Source of the DNA: Terriglobia bacterium
Lineage (GTDB): Bacteria > Acidobacteriota > Terriglobia > Acidiferrales > UBA7541
Assembly: GCA_020072765.1 (NCBI GenBank)
Contig: JAIQGD010000016.1
Span: forward strand, 1-63,173
Direction of reading: 5' to 3'
Length of the DNA: 63,173 bases
In this document: in pieces, positions 1 through 9,043 of the stretch
Numbering within the stretch: position 1 is the first letter of the stretch
Layout of the letters: the number at the start of each line of letters is the position of its first letter
Notes under the pieces: generated by a model
Database searches by the model: none
Told to the model about the DNA's origin: nothing
The model's input: only the letters and a program-made list of their open reading frames with translations
Position numbers and translations under genes: made by a program

Positions 1-2357
1 CCGAGCTGCGGGACTGAGACCGGGACGGTCGGCGGGGTGGCGGCATAGCCCGTGGCGTAGCGCTGGTTCAGAAGATTTTCGACGGCCACGAAGACTTCCG
101 CGCCGCCGCGAATGGGGCGCGAGGCCATGGCGTCCAGGACGAAGTAGCTCCCCAGCAAGTAATTGTTCAGGTCGTCATCGAATTGCCGGCCGCCCATGCG
201 GCCGGTCACGGAGAAATTGATCCGCGAGGGATTGGTGTAGCGCGCCTGAAAGGTGAGGACGTGGTGCGGCACCTGAGCGATCCAGCGGCCCACGAGCGAG
301 GGCGTCTGTCCGGGAGAACTGATCACGGTCGCATTGACGTACTGGTAGCCGCCCGAAAGCTGGAGACGATTGGTGAGGCGCGCCGTGGCGTCGATTTCGA
401 CTCCCGGCGCGCTGGTGCGGCCCAGATTCCGTTTAACGCGGATGATGGTGTTGGGAATGGGCGCCGGGCAAGGCGGCACGGCGCCGGGCGTGGGGCAGGT
501 GACGTTGGCCACGGGATTGATAATCTCATTGAAGAACACCACGCCGCGGACTTCCAGCCGGCGGTTGAAGCCATTCACATTGACGCCCGCTTCGCCTCCG
601 GTGAGGCGCTCCTCCCTCAGATCGGGGTTGTTGTTCGTGAGGGTGTTGGCCTGCCGGAACGACCGGTAGAGCTCGTTGAGCGTGGGCGCGCGAAAGCCCC
701 GGTAGACGGAACCCGACCAGGCAACGTGGGAATTCATCTGATGGAGCAAGGACAGGCGCGGGCTGAAAGCGTCGTAACTCTGGTTGGGATAGAGCGTGAG
801 CGCGGGCGGCGGGCACGACAGGGCAAACGGAGCGCATTGGGAAAAGGCGTCGAAGTTGCGCCAATGGTCGTAGCGCGCGCTCGCGCTCAGAATCCAGCGC
901 GGCGCGATCTGAATCAGGTCCTCGCCGAAAAAGCCCAGGGTGCGCTGGTGTCCTCCGGCCAACGTGTTCCGGGTGTGATTTCCCGTAACCGAGGAGAACT
1001 GAATCTCGCTGCTGTGTCCGATTTCCTCGTGCTCGTCAAATCCGGCCACCAGCGTCTGACGCTTTCCCAGGCCGCGCGACCACACGGCCGAGCCGCCCAC
1101 GCCCTGCGCGGGCACGGTCTGGCGGTTCGTCAGTATTTCGCTGTTGCGGTTGGCCGCCACGGAGGAAAAGCCCTGGTGCCATCTCTGCGCTTCGCCATAA
1201 AAGCGCAGGGTTAGAGAGCCGGCGGCGCCGAGTTGCAGATTGGCGCCCAGAGCCCCCTCGCCCAGGCGGATGTCATTGGTCGTAACCGGCGTGCCGTTAT
1301 CGTGTGCGCTATCGAAAAACCATCCGCGCGCCAAGATTTCGCTCTGCGCTCCCGACTTGCTACCAAAGTGGCGCCCGATCATCAGGTCGGCGGTGCCGTG
1401 CTTGGCGCGGGCCTTGGTGTCCACGCTCCCGCGGAAGGGTTCGGGGACCAGGATGTAGCCGTCGGTCTGAAACACTTCTCCGCCGAACGTCGCTTCCCAG
1501 CGTCCTGCCTGGCCGCCGGCCCACAGCGAAAGGTCCGGCGTGTTCTGATTGCCATAGGAGGTTTCCAGCGATAGGCCGGCGGGCCGGGCCGTTCGCGTGC
1601 GCAACTGCACGACGCCGCCCAGGGCGTCGCTGCCATACAGGCTCGACGCGCCTTCCTGCGCGACTTCCACGCTGGCCACCGATTCGGCCGGGACGCGATC
1701 CCAATAGTCGGAAGAGGAAAAGGGATCGTTGAGCGGGATGCCGTCTTCCAGCACCAGGGTGCGGCCCGCCGACGTCGCGCCCAAACCGCGCAGCGAAACG
1801 CTGTGCGTCCCCAGCGCGGCCGTCCGGCCGCTGGTTCGCCGGAAGAAGCCAAAACCCGGGATCTGGCGCAATGTATCATCCAGGGTGAGCGAGGGTGTCG
1901 CGCGCAGGTCGTCGCGAGTCAACTGGAGGACGCTGACCGGGGAATCGCTCAGCCGCGTCTCGGTGCGCGCCGCAGTCACAATGATCTGCTGGGCCAACGG
2001 GAGAGGTTCGAGGACGACTTCCACGTGTGCCGGAGCGCCCGCGGCGATGTTCCATGCCTGTTCCACGGGCTTCAGGCCTTTGGCCGTGACCCGGAGCGTT
2101 CCCGAGGCTTCCGGGACGTTCTCGAAGACAAACGTGCCCGATGGGCCGGTGGAGGTCGTCGCGGAATAGGATTGTGCGCGCAGATCAACCTGCGCATGCG
2201 GCACCGAGGCGCCAGTGGCGTCGCGCACCACCCCTTCGACGCGGTTCCCCTGCGCCTGGGCGGACGGCGCCCCAGCAACGATCAGCAACACCAACGCGCT
2301 GAAGCACGCAAACACACCAAGAATAAATCGGAATTTACGTACGGCCACTCGGATCAT
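1..2357 (-). CDS. TonB-dependent outer-membrane receptor, C-terminus cut by window edge
   Basis: The frame is open from ATG 2357 to the window edge with no stop. It starts with a signal peptide (basic MIRVAVRKFR, hydrophobic core, cleavage after AQAQG). A carboxypeptidase-regulatory-like beta-sandwich follows at about residues 35-115 (EGVVRDATGASVP), then a plug domain (VSLRGLGATSAGRTLVLEDG, SSLYGSDALGGVVQLR) and a long beta-barrel. The last visible residues (VENLLNQRYATGY) are typical of the final barrel strands, so only a short C-terminus is missing. A Shine-Dalgarno AGGGGAG lies 7 nt before the ATG. These receptors import large substrates across the outer membrane using TonB energy; the ligand cannot be told from sequence. 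Because the frame runs off the window, no complete ORF exists here and antisense ORFs should not be mistaken for genes. Confidence 0.9.
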   Translation of the reverse strand, partial: MIRVAVRKFRFILGVFACFSALVLLIVAGAPSAQAQGNRVEGVVRDATGASVPHAQVDLRAQSYSATTSTGPSGTFVFENVPEASGTLRVTAKGLKPVEQAWNIAAGAPAHVEVVLEPLPLAQQIIVTAARTETRLSDSPVSVLQLTRDDLRATPSLTLDDTLRQIPGFGFFRRTSGRTAALGTHSVSLRGLGATSAGRTLVLEDGIPLNDPFSSSDYWDRVPAESVASVEVAQEGASSLYGSDALGGVVQLRTRTARPAGLSLETSYGNQNTPDLSLWAGGQAGRWEATFGGEVFQTDGYILVPEPFRGSVDTKARAKHGTADLMIGRHFGSKSGAQSEILARGWFFDSAHDNGTPVTTNDIRLGEGALGANLQLGAAGSLTLRFYGEAQRWHQGFSSVAANRNSEILTNRQTVPAQGVGGSAVWSRGLGKRQTLVAGFDEHEEIGHSSEIQFSSVTGNHTRNTLAGGHQRTLGFFGEDLIQIAPRWILSASARYDHWRNFDAFSQCAPFALSCPPPALTLYPNQSYDAFSPRLSLLHQMNSHVAWSGSVYRGFRAPTLNELYRSFRQANTLTNNNPDLREERLTGGEAGVNVNGFNRRLEVRGVVFFNEIINPVANVTCPTPGAVPPCPAPIPNTIIRVKRNLGRTSAPGVEIDATARLTNRLQLSGGYQYVNATVISSPGQTPSLVGRWIAQVPHHVLTFQARYTNPSRINFSVTGRMGGRQFDDDLNNYLLGSYFVLDAMASRPIRGGAEVFVAVENLLNQRYATGYAATPPTVPVSVPQL

Positions 2358-2529
2358 GCGCTAACTCCCCTTTTCCTGTGGGGGCCCTATTAGCTCTTTA
2401 CACGCAGGCCTAGGAGGCCACGCGGCAAGAGAAGATGAGGACTAAGTATAATGTTTCCAGCAAGCCCACAAAGAACACAGTATGGTATCTTCCTGACGCG
2501 GGAAAGTCCACTTCTGGGAGGAAGGCCGC
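2358..2529. other. Divergent intergenic region between TonB receptor and PilZ gene
   Basis: 172 nt separate the two divergent starts. A TATAAT hexamer lies at 2447-2452 on the plus strand, and its reverse complement region reads TATACT. Neither orientation has a convincing -35 box, so promoter direction is undecided. Confidence 0.3.
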
Positions 2530-3390
2530 ATGACCTCAGTGCGCCGGAGCGATCGCGTCTCATTCATCTTGTTGCTGGAAGCGTCCGGCACGGATAGCCA
2601 CGGCCGGGAATTCAAGGAGCCTGCGCGGACCCTGCTGCTCAACCGGGCGGGCGCGGTGATTACGCTGGACCGGGAGCTGGCGGCCGACCAGAAGATCCAT
2701 GTGCGGCGGCAGTCGCCCAGCGAAGCGCATCGCCAGTGCGATGTGCGCATCGTGGGCCACTTTGGCCGGCAGAAAGAAGGCCATCTGTACGGGATCGAGA
2801 TCCTGGACCCGGCCGTGGACCTGTGGGGAGTGGAATTCCCCGAGATTGCCGAATCGGCCGAGGCAGTGGCGCGCATGCTACTGGAATGCACCTACTGCCA
2901 CCACCGCGAAGTGGTGTATCTGAACGAACTGGAACTCCACGGATTTGAAACGAACCGGGGCATTGCGCGCCACTGCCGAAACTGCCGCGTGCCCAGCATC
3001 TGGACCCAGGCGCCGCATGAAGACGACAAGAAGTTCACGTCGCGTTCGGCCGCTGCGCGCGCCAGCAACCCGGAGACCCCGGCCACGTCCGGAGACGGTC
3101 ACCCGGAGCGACGGCGGAACCGCCGGCCCACACGGCTGACGGCCTGCATCCGCCAGCAGGGAAACGACGATGAACTGGCGGTGTGCGAGGACATCTCCCC
3201 GATCGGCGCGTGTTTCCGCAGCAAGCGCCGCTACGATGCCGATGAAGTCATTGAGGTGGCCGTGCCCTACGCGCCCGACGCCGCCAATATTTTTCTGCCG
3301 GCTCGCATCATTTACTCGGAAGAACTGCCCAAGGCGGGGTTGTTTCGGCACGGGGCGGAGTACGTGACCGGGCGTCCGCCAGCCAGCTAA
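2530..3390 (+). CDS. Double PilZ-like protein with central Cys-rich (zinc-ribbon-like) segment
   Basis: 286 aa, cytosolic. An N-terminal PilZ-like region begins RRSDRVSF. The middle (about residues 118-158) carries two CxxC pairs (CTYC, CRNC) and extra histidines, suggesting a zinc ribbon. A C-terminal PilZ domain begins RNRRPTR (about residue 197) and continues with ICEDISPIGACF-type sequence. PilZ domains classically bind cyclic di-GMP through RxxxR and D/NxSxxG motifs; the C-terminal copy has RNRRPTR and a degenerate EDISPIGA. The start is set by GGGAGGAAGG 5-10 nt upstream of ATG. It ends convergently with the chemosensory operon and shares its terminator. A link to that operon as a c-di-GMP output is inference. 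Confidence 0.72.
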   Translation: MTSVRRSDRVSFILLLEASGTDSHGREFKEPARTLLLNRAGAVITLDRELAADQKIHVRRQSPSEAHRQCDVRIVGHFGRQKEGHLYGIEILDPAVDLWGVEFPEIAESAEAVARMLLECTYCHHREVVYLNELELHGFETNRGIARHCRNCRVPSIWTQAPHEDDKKFTSRSAAARASNPETPATSGDGHPERRRNRRPTRLTACIRQQGNDDELAVCEDISPIGACFRSKRRYDADEVIEVAVPYAPDAANIFLPARIIYSEELPKAGLFRHGAEYVTGRPPAS

Positions 3391-3397
3391 CGGGGAG

Positions 3398-3423
3398 GAC
3401 GCGCCCCACAAAGGGGGCGCGTC
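3398..3423. terminator. Bidirectional hairpin between PilZ gene and cheX
   Basis: A 10-bp perfect GC-rich stem (GACGCGCCCC / GGGGCGCGTC) with a short ACAAAG loop lies between two convergent stop codons. It has no long T-run, so factor-independent termination is plausible but not certain. Confidence 0.6.
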
Positions 3424-3923
3424 TAGCAGACGGAAATCGGGGAGTGTTCGCGAGCGCGCCGCGCGTGGTAATGCATGGCGATATTGAGATAGACGTTCCC
3501 GCCCGGGGTTTCAAAACACAAGATCGTGGCTTCGGAATCGTGCCCGGCTTTCTCGCACTGGTCGGCGGTGACGAGCGCCGGAGGATAGACGCGGAACTCG
3601 AATCCGCGGTCGTTGAGCTGCGTGACGGCATTGCCGATCACCATGTTGGCCAGCTCGCACACGGTCTCCGGTACAATCGTCTCGCCGGGGTCCACATCCT
3701 CTCCGGCAAGATAGCTGACGACCTTGGCGGCCGCCTGCGGGTCCATGTCCAAAATGATGCGCCCTTCAATCTGTCCCTTGAAATCCACCATCGCCGCCAG
3801 CCCCTTGCGCCGGTAGCCATCCTCTTCCATGGTGAGATCGACGATCCTGGCGGGCGTCTTCATCATCTCCGCCAGAACGGCATCGAGCGAGCCAATAAAC
3901 GGCTGGATCAGATCCATTCTCAT
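3423..3923 (-). CDS. cheX: CheX-family CheY-P phosphatase
   Basis: 166 aa. It has the CheC/CheX/FliY phosphatase fold signature E-x2-C-E-L-A-N-x-V-I-G-N-A around residues 87-99; the Glu and Asn pair of this motif is the catalytic E-N pair that dephosphorylates CheY-P. Usual length for CheX is 150-160 aa. The ATG overlaps the cheY stop by 4 nt, so it is the last translationally coupled gene of the minus-strand chemosensory operon. Its position directly after cheY fits a role in resetting the signal. A one-domain CheX is more likely than CheC, which would be larger and carry two such motifs. Confidence 0.85.
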   Translation of the reverse strand: MRMDLIQPFIGSLDAVLAEMMKTPARIVDLTMEEDGYRRKGLAAMVDFKGQIEGRIILDMDPQAAAKVVSYLAGEDVDPGETIVPETVCELANMVIGNAVTQLNDRGFEFRVYPPALVTADQCEKAGHDSEATILCFETPGGNVYLNIAMHYHARRAREHSPISVC

Positions 3924-4369
3924 CGGGCGCTCTCCCCGGCGGCGCCCACGGGCGTCGCCGCGCTTTCGTCGCTGAGGACATAACGGATGATTTCGTACAG
4001 GGCATCGGGCTTGACCGGCTTCTGGACGAAGTGGCGCGCGCCTTTCTGGAGGGCGGCCAGGATGTTGTCCTGGTAGCCCACCGACGAAACCATCACCACG
4101 CGCGCGTCGGGGTGATCCTGGACGATCCGCCCCACCGCCTCGATGCCTTCCATCTGCGGCATGGTGATGTCCATCAGGACAATGTCGGGAGTGGTGCGAG
4201 CGTACTCGGTGATCGCGGTCAATCCATCGCCCGCCTCCCCCGCCAGTTGGCCGCCAAACGACTCCACCATCTTCGCCAGGCTCTTCCGGGCGAAGACCGA
4301 GTCGTCCACAATGAGGTAGCGGACCGGCTGGTTGTCTTTTTTACGGGTCAACGGCTCAAACTGTCTCAT
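3920..4369 (-). CDS. cheY: Single-domain response regulator, CheY
   Basis: 149 aa receiver with all conserved residues: acidic pair DD22-23, phospho-acceptor D67 (VLMDITMP), the Ser of VVMVSSVG, and the Lys of FVQKPVK. There is no output domain. An N-terminal extension of about 15 residues precedes the fold. It overlaps cheB by 4 nt upstream and cheX by 4 nt downstream. It probably carries the phosphoryl signal of the CheA at 5505-7595. No flagellar motor gene is nearby, so its target (pilus, polysaccharide export or another function) is unknown. Confidence 0.88.
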   Translation of the reverse strand: MRQFEPLTRKKDNQPVRYLIVDDSVFARKSLAKMVESFGGQLAGEAGDGLTAITEYARTTPDIVLMDITMPQMEGIEAVGRIVQDHPDARVVMVSSVGYQDNILAALQKGARHFVQKPVKPDALYEIIRYVLSDESAATPVGAAGESAR

Positions 4370-5508
4370 GACGATCTCCTTCGCGAAGCAACTTCTCCCA
4401 CGGATTCACTTCCCGCCTCGGGCTCGGCCGGCTGAGCCGGGTCCGCGGACGGTCGTTCCGCCGGGCACCTGGCCATCAGGGTGCCGGCCATATCCCGCAG
4501 CGAAACCACGCGATCGGCAAAACCGCGCTCGATGGCCGAGCGAGGCATGCTATCCACCACGCAACTGTCCGGACTCTGCGCGATGGTGAAACCGCCGGCG
4601 GCGCGGATGGCGCCCAGACCGGCGGCGCCGTCTTCTCCCATGCCGGTCATCAGCGAGGCCACCGCCTTGCCGCCAAACTCCCGGGCCACGGAATGAAACA
4701 GCACGTCGACCGAGGGCCGGTGGCCGTTGACCGGCGCCTCATCTCCCAGAATCACGATGTCGCCATGCTCCATGCGCCGCACCTTCATGTGACGATTCCC
4801 CGGGCAGACCAACGCACGCCCGGCGAGCAGCAGGTCGCCGGACCGCGCCTCCTTGACTTCGATGGCCGAGCTTTCGTGCAGCCGCCGCGCGAACATTTCC
4901 GTGAACCCTTCCGGCATGTGCTGCACCACCACCAAACATCCCGGAAAATCCTCCGGCAGATGCGAAAAGACGTACTGCAACGCGTTGGGTCCGCCGGTCG
5001 AGATGCCGATGGCCACAATGCGCGTCGGCCATTGCGGATGGGCTGAGCCGCCGCGACTCAATTTCCGTTTGGCCACGGGCAAGGTGATGACCATCTTGGG
5101 GGCGCCCGAGGAGGCCGCCACCTTGATTTTCAGCGCCAGCTCGGAACCGATCTCGCGCAGATGGCCCGAAGCAGCGTCCTGCGGCTTGGTGACGAAGTCG
5201 AACGCGCCCAAGCCCAGGGCTTTCAGCGTCACCGAAGCGCCTTCCTCGGTGTGCGAGCTGACCACGATCACCGGCACGCGATGCTTGCGCGTGATCCGCC
5301 GGAGCATCTCGAGCCCGTCCATGCGCGGCATCTCCAGATCGAGCGTGACGACGTGGGGCCGCAGTTCTTCGATCTTGCGCAGCCCGATCATGCCGTCCAT
5401 GGCCGTCCCCACCACTTCGATGGCCGGGTCGCCCGCCAGCGACTGCGGAATGAGCTTCCGCATCAGCGCGGAATCGTCCACCACGAGCACGCGGATCTTC
5501 TCGCTCAT
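4366..5508 (-). CDS. cheB: Chemotaxis protein-glutamate methylesterase/glutaminase CheB
   Basis: 380 aa. An N-terminal receiver (DD11-12, D57 in VTLDLEMP, KPQD loop Lys) is joined to the C-terminal methylesterase with the Ser of GISTGGP, the His of VVQHMPEG and the Asp of MTGMGEDG, the catalytic triad of the family. It removes methyl groups from MCP glutamates and is activated by phosphorylation from CheA. It lies between cheA and cheY with 4-nt overlaps on both sides. The C-terminal 25 residues are polar and unstructured. Length is slightly above the usual 350 aa because of that tail. Confidence 0.93.
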   Translation of the reverse strand: MSEKIRVLVVDDSALMRKLIPQSLAGDPAIEVVGTAMDGMIGLRKIEELRPHVVTLDLEMPRMDGLEMLRRITRKHRVPVIVVSSHTEEGASVTLKALGLGAFDFVTKPQDAASGHLREIGSELALKIKVAASSGAPKMVITLPVAKRKLSRGGSAHPQWPTRIVAIGISTGGPNALQYVFSHLPEDFPGCLVVVQHMPEGFTEMFARRLHESSAIEVKEARSGDLLLAGRALVCPGNRHMKVRRMEHGDIVILGDEAPVNGHRPSVDVLFHSVAREFGGKAVASLMTGMGEDGAAGLGAIRAAGGFTIAQSPDSCVVDSMPRSAIERGFADRVVSLRDMAGTLMARCPAERPSADPAQPAEPEAGSESVGEVASRRRSS

Positions 5509-7595
5509 GCGATGGCTCCCACCGCCGGAATCCGGGCCAGATGCGAAATCACCGCCGGAACATTCAGAATCAGGACCACGGTTCCGTCGCCCAGGATCGA
5601 CGCGCCGCTCACCAGCGGCGAAGTGACCAGCTGATCCTCGAGCGCCTTGATCACCAACTCCTCTTCTCCCATCAGGCTATCCACGGCGAGCCCGAAGCGG
5701 CGTCCGCCGGCGCCGATCACCACGACAAAGATTCGCTTGGAGCCTCCGCCCACCGGCTGCGGCCCCAGGCGGTCCAGGCGAATCAGCGTCAGCACCTGCT
5801 CGCGCAACTGAAACACCTCGTGGTTGTCCACGCGGTGAATCTCCTCTTCGGTGATGCGCGTGATTTCCGCCACCGCGGCCAGCGGAACCGCGTACAGCCG
5901 GGAGTGGACGCGAAACAGCAGCGCCTGAATGCTGGCTAGCGTCAGCGGCACCAAAAGCCGGTACGTCGTGCCTTTCCCTGGCTGGCTTTCCACTTCCACG
6001 GAACCCTTCAGCGCTTCCAGGGCCGTCTTGACGACATCGAGCCCCACGCCGCGCCCCGAGATTTCCGTGACGGCATCGGCGGTGCTGAGGCCAGGGGCAA
6101 AGCACAGTTCCAGCTGCTGCGTTTCGTTCAAGCGCATCGCCTCTTCGGCGGAAACAATGCCCCGCTCCACGGCGCGGCGGACGATCTTTTCGCGATTCAG
6201 CCCGCGCCCGTCGTCGGAAATTTCGATCACCACCTGGTCCCCGTCGTGATAAGCGTTCAGCAGGATGGTGCCGCGCACCGGCTTTCCGGCCGCCTCGCGC
6301 TCCTCGACGGTCTCGATCCCGTGGTCTGCGGCATTGCGGACCAGGTGCGCCATGGGCTCGGCCAGCGCGTCCAGGATGCCCTTATCCAGATCTGTATTCT
6401 GCCCGCTCATCTCCAGCCCGATATTCTTGTTCCGCGACTTGGCCACATCGCGCACCACGCGCGGGAAACGTCGGAACAGCTGTTCGACGGGCACCATGCG
6501 GATCTTCATCACCGACTTCTGCAATTCGCTCAGCACGCGCGACTGGAAGGCCAGCGCATCGGCAAACTTGCCGCGCAAGGAATCCTTCGCATGGCGCTGT
6601 TCGAATTCCCCAATGGCCCGCTGAAGCATCGACTTTCCAATAATGAGCTCGCCGACCAGGTTCATGACCGTGTCGATGCGGTCGGCTTCGACCCGCAACG
6701 TACTCTCGGCCACATGGGCGAGGCCGGGCCGGCCCGCCCCTTCGCGCACATCCTCTTCGGCGCCGCCACTCACCTCGGCGCGCGGCGGCTTCACACCCGC
6801 GGAGACCGCGGCCGCTTCCGACTCGATCAGGATTTCCAGCAGGTCCCGCGGCGCCGATTGCGGCACCGGCAGCGCCTCCATCTCGACGTGTTCGACGACC
6901 GAAGGAATCTGGCAACGCTTCCGGATCCACTCCACGTCGTGCGTGCTCGAGAGCGCCGCTTCGATCAAGCGCATGCTCTCCACGCTTCCGGCGGCTTCCT
7001 GGCGGAGCACCAACACGCGGCCGGCGCCTTCCAGGGCCTTGCGGACCAACTCGAAGGCGGCGGCGGGCAGCAGCGCCTGGGGGTCCAGACGCAGCGCGAT
7101 GTTGTACACGGCTTCCCCGCGGCGAAAGGCCTCGGCAATCATCAGGCGTTCGTATTCCGTCCATTCAAATCTCGCCTGCGACGCGGCGCGCGGCGTTTCG
7201 GTGACCTGCTTCTCCAGCAGGCGCCGGATGTGCTCGCGCAGCGCCCCTCCGTCGGGCGGCTGCAGATCGCTGCGGTAGGCCGCCAGCATCTCGTGAAACG
7301 TATCGGCGGCGGTCAGAACGACTTCGGCAATCAATCCGCTCTTTTCCTGCACCAGCTCCGGCGTCAGCACATCTTCGAGCTCATGGGCAAGTTCGCTGAG
7401 ATGGCGGAGGCCGCACGCGGCCGAATCCCCCTTCAGCGTGTGGACGGCCCGGCGCACATGACGAAGCTGCTCGGTGTCCTTGGGATTGGATTCCAAGGCG
7501 AGTCCCGCTTCGTTCATTCCCTGCAGAATCTCGGCGGCGCTCTCAAAAAAGAGGTCGCGGAGTTCCGAGGAGCGATCGTCGGGCGAAAAGCTCAC
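5505..7595 (-). CDS. cheA: Chemotaxis histidine kinase CheA
   Basis: 696 aa starting at GTG 7595, which overlaps the cheR stop (GTGA); a longer upstream reading would only run antisense through cheR codons. Domains in order: Hpt with phospho-accepting H52 (AVHTLKGD), a long P2-like linker, dimerisation helices (IDTVMNLVGELIIG), HATPase with N box (HLVRNAADHG), G1 (DDGRGLN) and G2 (GRGVGLDVV), then a CheW-like regulatory domain at the C-terminus. No receiver is attached. It phosphorylates the CheY and CheB encoded just downstream, in complex with the MCP and CheW of the same operon. Confidence 0.93.
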   Translation of the reverse strand: MSFSPDDRSSELRDLFFESAAEILQGMNEAGLALESNPKDTEQLRHVRRAVHTLKGDSAACGLRHLSELAHELEDVLTPELVQEKSGLIAEVVLTAADTFHEMLAAYRSDLQPPDGGALREHIRRLLEKQVTETPRAASQARFEWTEYERLMIAEAFRRGEAVYNIALRLDPQALLPAAAFELVRKALEGAGRVLVLRQEAAGSVESMRLIEAALSSTHDVEWIRKRCQIPSVVEHVEMEALPVPQSAPRDLLEILIESEAAAVSAGVKPPRAEVSGGAEEDVREGAGRPGLAHVAESTLRVEADRIDTVMNLVGELIIGKSMLQRAIGEFEQRHAKDSLRGKFADALAFQSRVLSELQKSVMKIRMVPVEQLFRRFPRVVRDVAKSRNKNIGLEMSGQNTDLDKGILDALAEPMAHLVRNAADHGIETVEEREAAGKPVRGTILLNAYHDGDQVVIEISDDGRGLNREKIVRRAVERGIVSAEEAMRLNETQQLELCFAPGLSTADAVTEISGRGVGLDVVKTALEALKGSVEVESQPGKGTTYRLLVPLTLASIQALLFRVHSRLYAVPLAAVAEITRITEEEIHRVDNHEVFQLREQVLTLIRLDRLGPQPVGGGSKRIFVVVIGAGGRRFGLAVDSLMGEEELVIKALEDQLVTSPLVSGASILGDGTVVLILNVPAVISHLARIPAVGAIA

Positions 7596-8500
7596 TGCGC
7601 CCCCTCGATGCGCTGGTAGACCGTCGCGTTGTTCTCGTGGATCATGTGGAACTTGGTGGTCAGCCCGAACAGGCTCTCGGCATGGCCCACGAACAGATGG
7701 CCTCCCGGATTCAGGCAGCGGTAGAACTTTTCGATCAGCCGCTTTTGTTCGGCTTCGTCGAAATAGATCATTACGTTGCGGCAGAAGATGATGTCGTTGT
7801 TCTGGGGCAGGAATTCGGCTTTCAAGTTGTGGAAGTCGAACTGCACCAGATTCTTGAGCATCGGCTTGATGGCGTATTTGTCCCCGGCCTTCTCGAAATA
7901 GCGCAGGCGGCAGGTGTAGTCGACCGGCTCCATCTGGGGTTCGGTGTAGATGGCCTGCTGCGCCGCCAGCAGCGCGGAATAGCTGATGTCGGAGGCGAGA
8001 ATCTCCACCTTCCACGGCGGCGGGATCAGCGGCTTGGGGGTCGGCATATCAAACGGCAGCGGGTTGCGCAGGTAGTAGTAGGCCAGCGCATCGCAGACCA
8101 TAATGGCCAGCGTGTAGGGCTCCTGGCCGGTCGAGCAGCCGGCGCTCCAAATGCGGAGCGACCAGTCGCGCCGTTCCTGCTTGCGCTTCAGGATCTCCTC
8201 GAGAATGACCTTCTGAAACAGTTCCAGCTGCGGGCGGATGCGAAAAAAGCTGGTTTCGTTGACCGTCAGATTCTCCAGCAGCGCGGTGAGCTCCTTCTTG
8301 CCCTCCCGGCTGGTCAGCAGGCGGTAGTAGGCGTAAAAGGAGTCGATCTGGCAGGCCTTGAGACGCCGTTGCAGGCGGTCGCGGAGAAAATGCGTGCGGC
8401 GCTCATCGAAGTGCATGCCGCATTCCTGGTACACCAGGGTTTGCAGGAGCTTGAGTTCCGCGTCGGTCAGCTGCACTTGCGTCGGGAATGTGGTGGACAT
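7592..8500 (-). CDS. cheR: Chemoreceptor methyltransferase CheR
   Basis: 302 aa. Helical N-terminal CheR domain, then an AdoMet-dependent methyltransferase fold with WSAGCSTGQEPYTLA (SAM-binding loop), NETSFFR, and CRNVMIYFD, all signatures of CheR. It methylates glutamates of the MCP at 9044-11041. An insertion (about residues 158-172, proline-rich PLPFDMPTPKPLIPPP) separates two strands and is not usual in enterobacterial CheR. A GAGG Shine-Dalgarno precedes the ATG. Its stop overlaps the cheA GTG. Confidence 0.92.
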   Translation of the reverse strand: MSTTFPTQVQLTDAELKLLQTLVYQECGMHFDERRTHFLRDRLQRRLKACQIDSFYAYYRLLTSREGKKELTALLENLTVNETSFFRIRPQLELFQKVILEEILKRKQERRDWSLRIWSAGCSTGQEPYTLAIMVCDALAYYYLRNPLPFDMPTPKPLIPPPWKVEILASDISYSALLAAQQAIYTEPQMEPVDYTCRLRYFEKAGDKYAIKPMLKNLVQFDFHNLKAEFLPQNNDIIFCRNVMIYFDEAEQKRLIEKFYRCLNPGGHLFVGHAESLFGLTTKFHMIHENNATVYQRIEGAQ

Positions 8501-8527
8501 GCGTACCTCGTCAGTTTTCGAGCCGTT

Positions 8528-9028
8528 CTAGAAACTGCGCACGGCGCTGGCGGTGAGGACATCGGCTGCGGAATCGGCGGCTTCGTCCAGGCGCTTGAGC
8601 TCCCCGCGCTGCAGGATGCGGTTCAGATCCAGCAGCATGACGAGCCGCCCTTTGAGCTTGCCCACCCCCGTGATGTAATCGAGCTCCCCTTCATGAAAGA
8701 CGTTGTTCGGCTCTTCGATTTCCGAAGGCGAGATGCGCAACACCTCCGAAGCGGAATTCACGATCAAGCCAATGGCCCGCGTCTCCAGCTCGACCACCAC
8801 GACGCGGTTCTTCTTGTTGGGTTCGAACGACTTTTCGCCAAAGCGCTTCCGTAAGTCGACGACCGGGATGATGCGGCCCCGCAAGTTGATGACGCCCTCG
8901 ATGTAGTGGGGCGCATTGGGGACGGCGGTGATGTCCGGGACGCGAATGATTTCCCGGACCATGGAAATGGGCAGCCCGAACGTCTCGCGTCCGATCCGAA
9001 AACCGACGACCTGAAGTTCCTTTTCCAT
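8528..9028 (-). CDS. cheW: CheW scaffold protein
   Basis: 166 aa, a single CheW domain: VVGFRIGRETFGLPI, VREIIRVPDITAVPNAP, IEGVINLRGRIIPVVDLR, all hallmark segments. It couples the MCP to CheA. It sits between the MCP gene (15 nt) and cheR (27 nt) in the same operon. The length is typical. Nothing in the sequence suggests loss of function, unlike the two CheW-like proteins of the second cluster. Confidence 0.93.
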   Translation of the reverse strand: MEKELQVVGFRIGRETFGLPISMVREIIRVPDITAVPNAPHYIEGVINLRGRIIPVVDLRKRFGEKSFEPNKKNRVVVVELETRAIGLIVNSASEVLRISPSEIEEPNNVFHEGELDYITGVGKLKGRLVMLLDLNRILQRGELKRLDEAADSAADVLTASAVRSF

Positions 9029-9043
9029 GGCGGGCTCGTGTCC

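Noticed and set aside
7596-8015. 140-residue N-terminal extension of CheA
   Set aside because: It runs antisense-frame through cheR coding sequence and is unlike CheA. GTG 7595 overlaps the cheR stop as in the rest of the operon.
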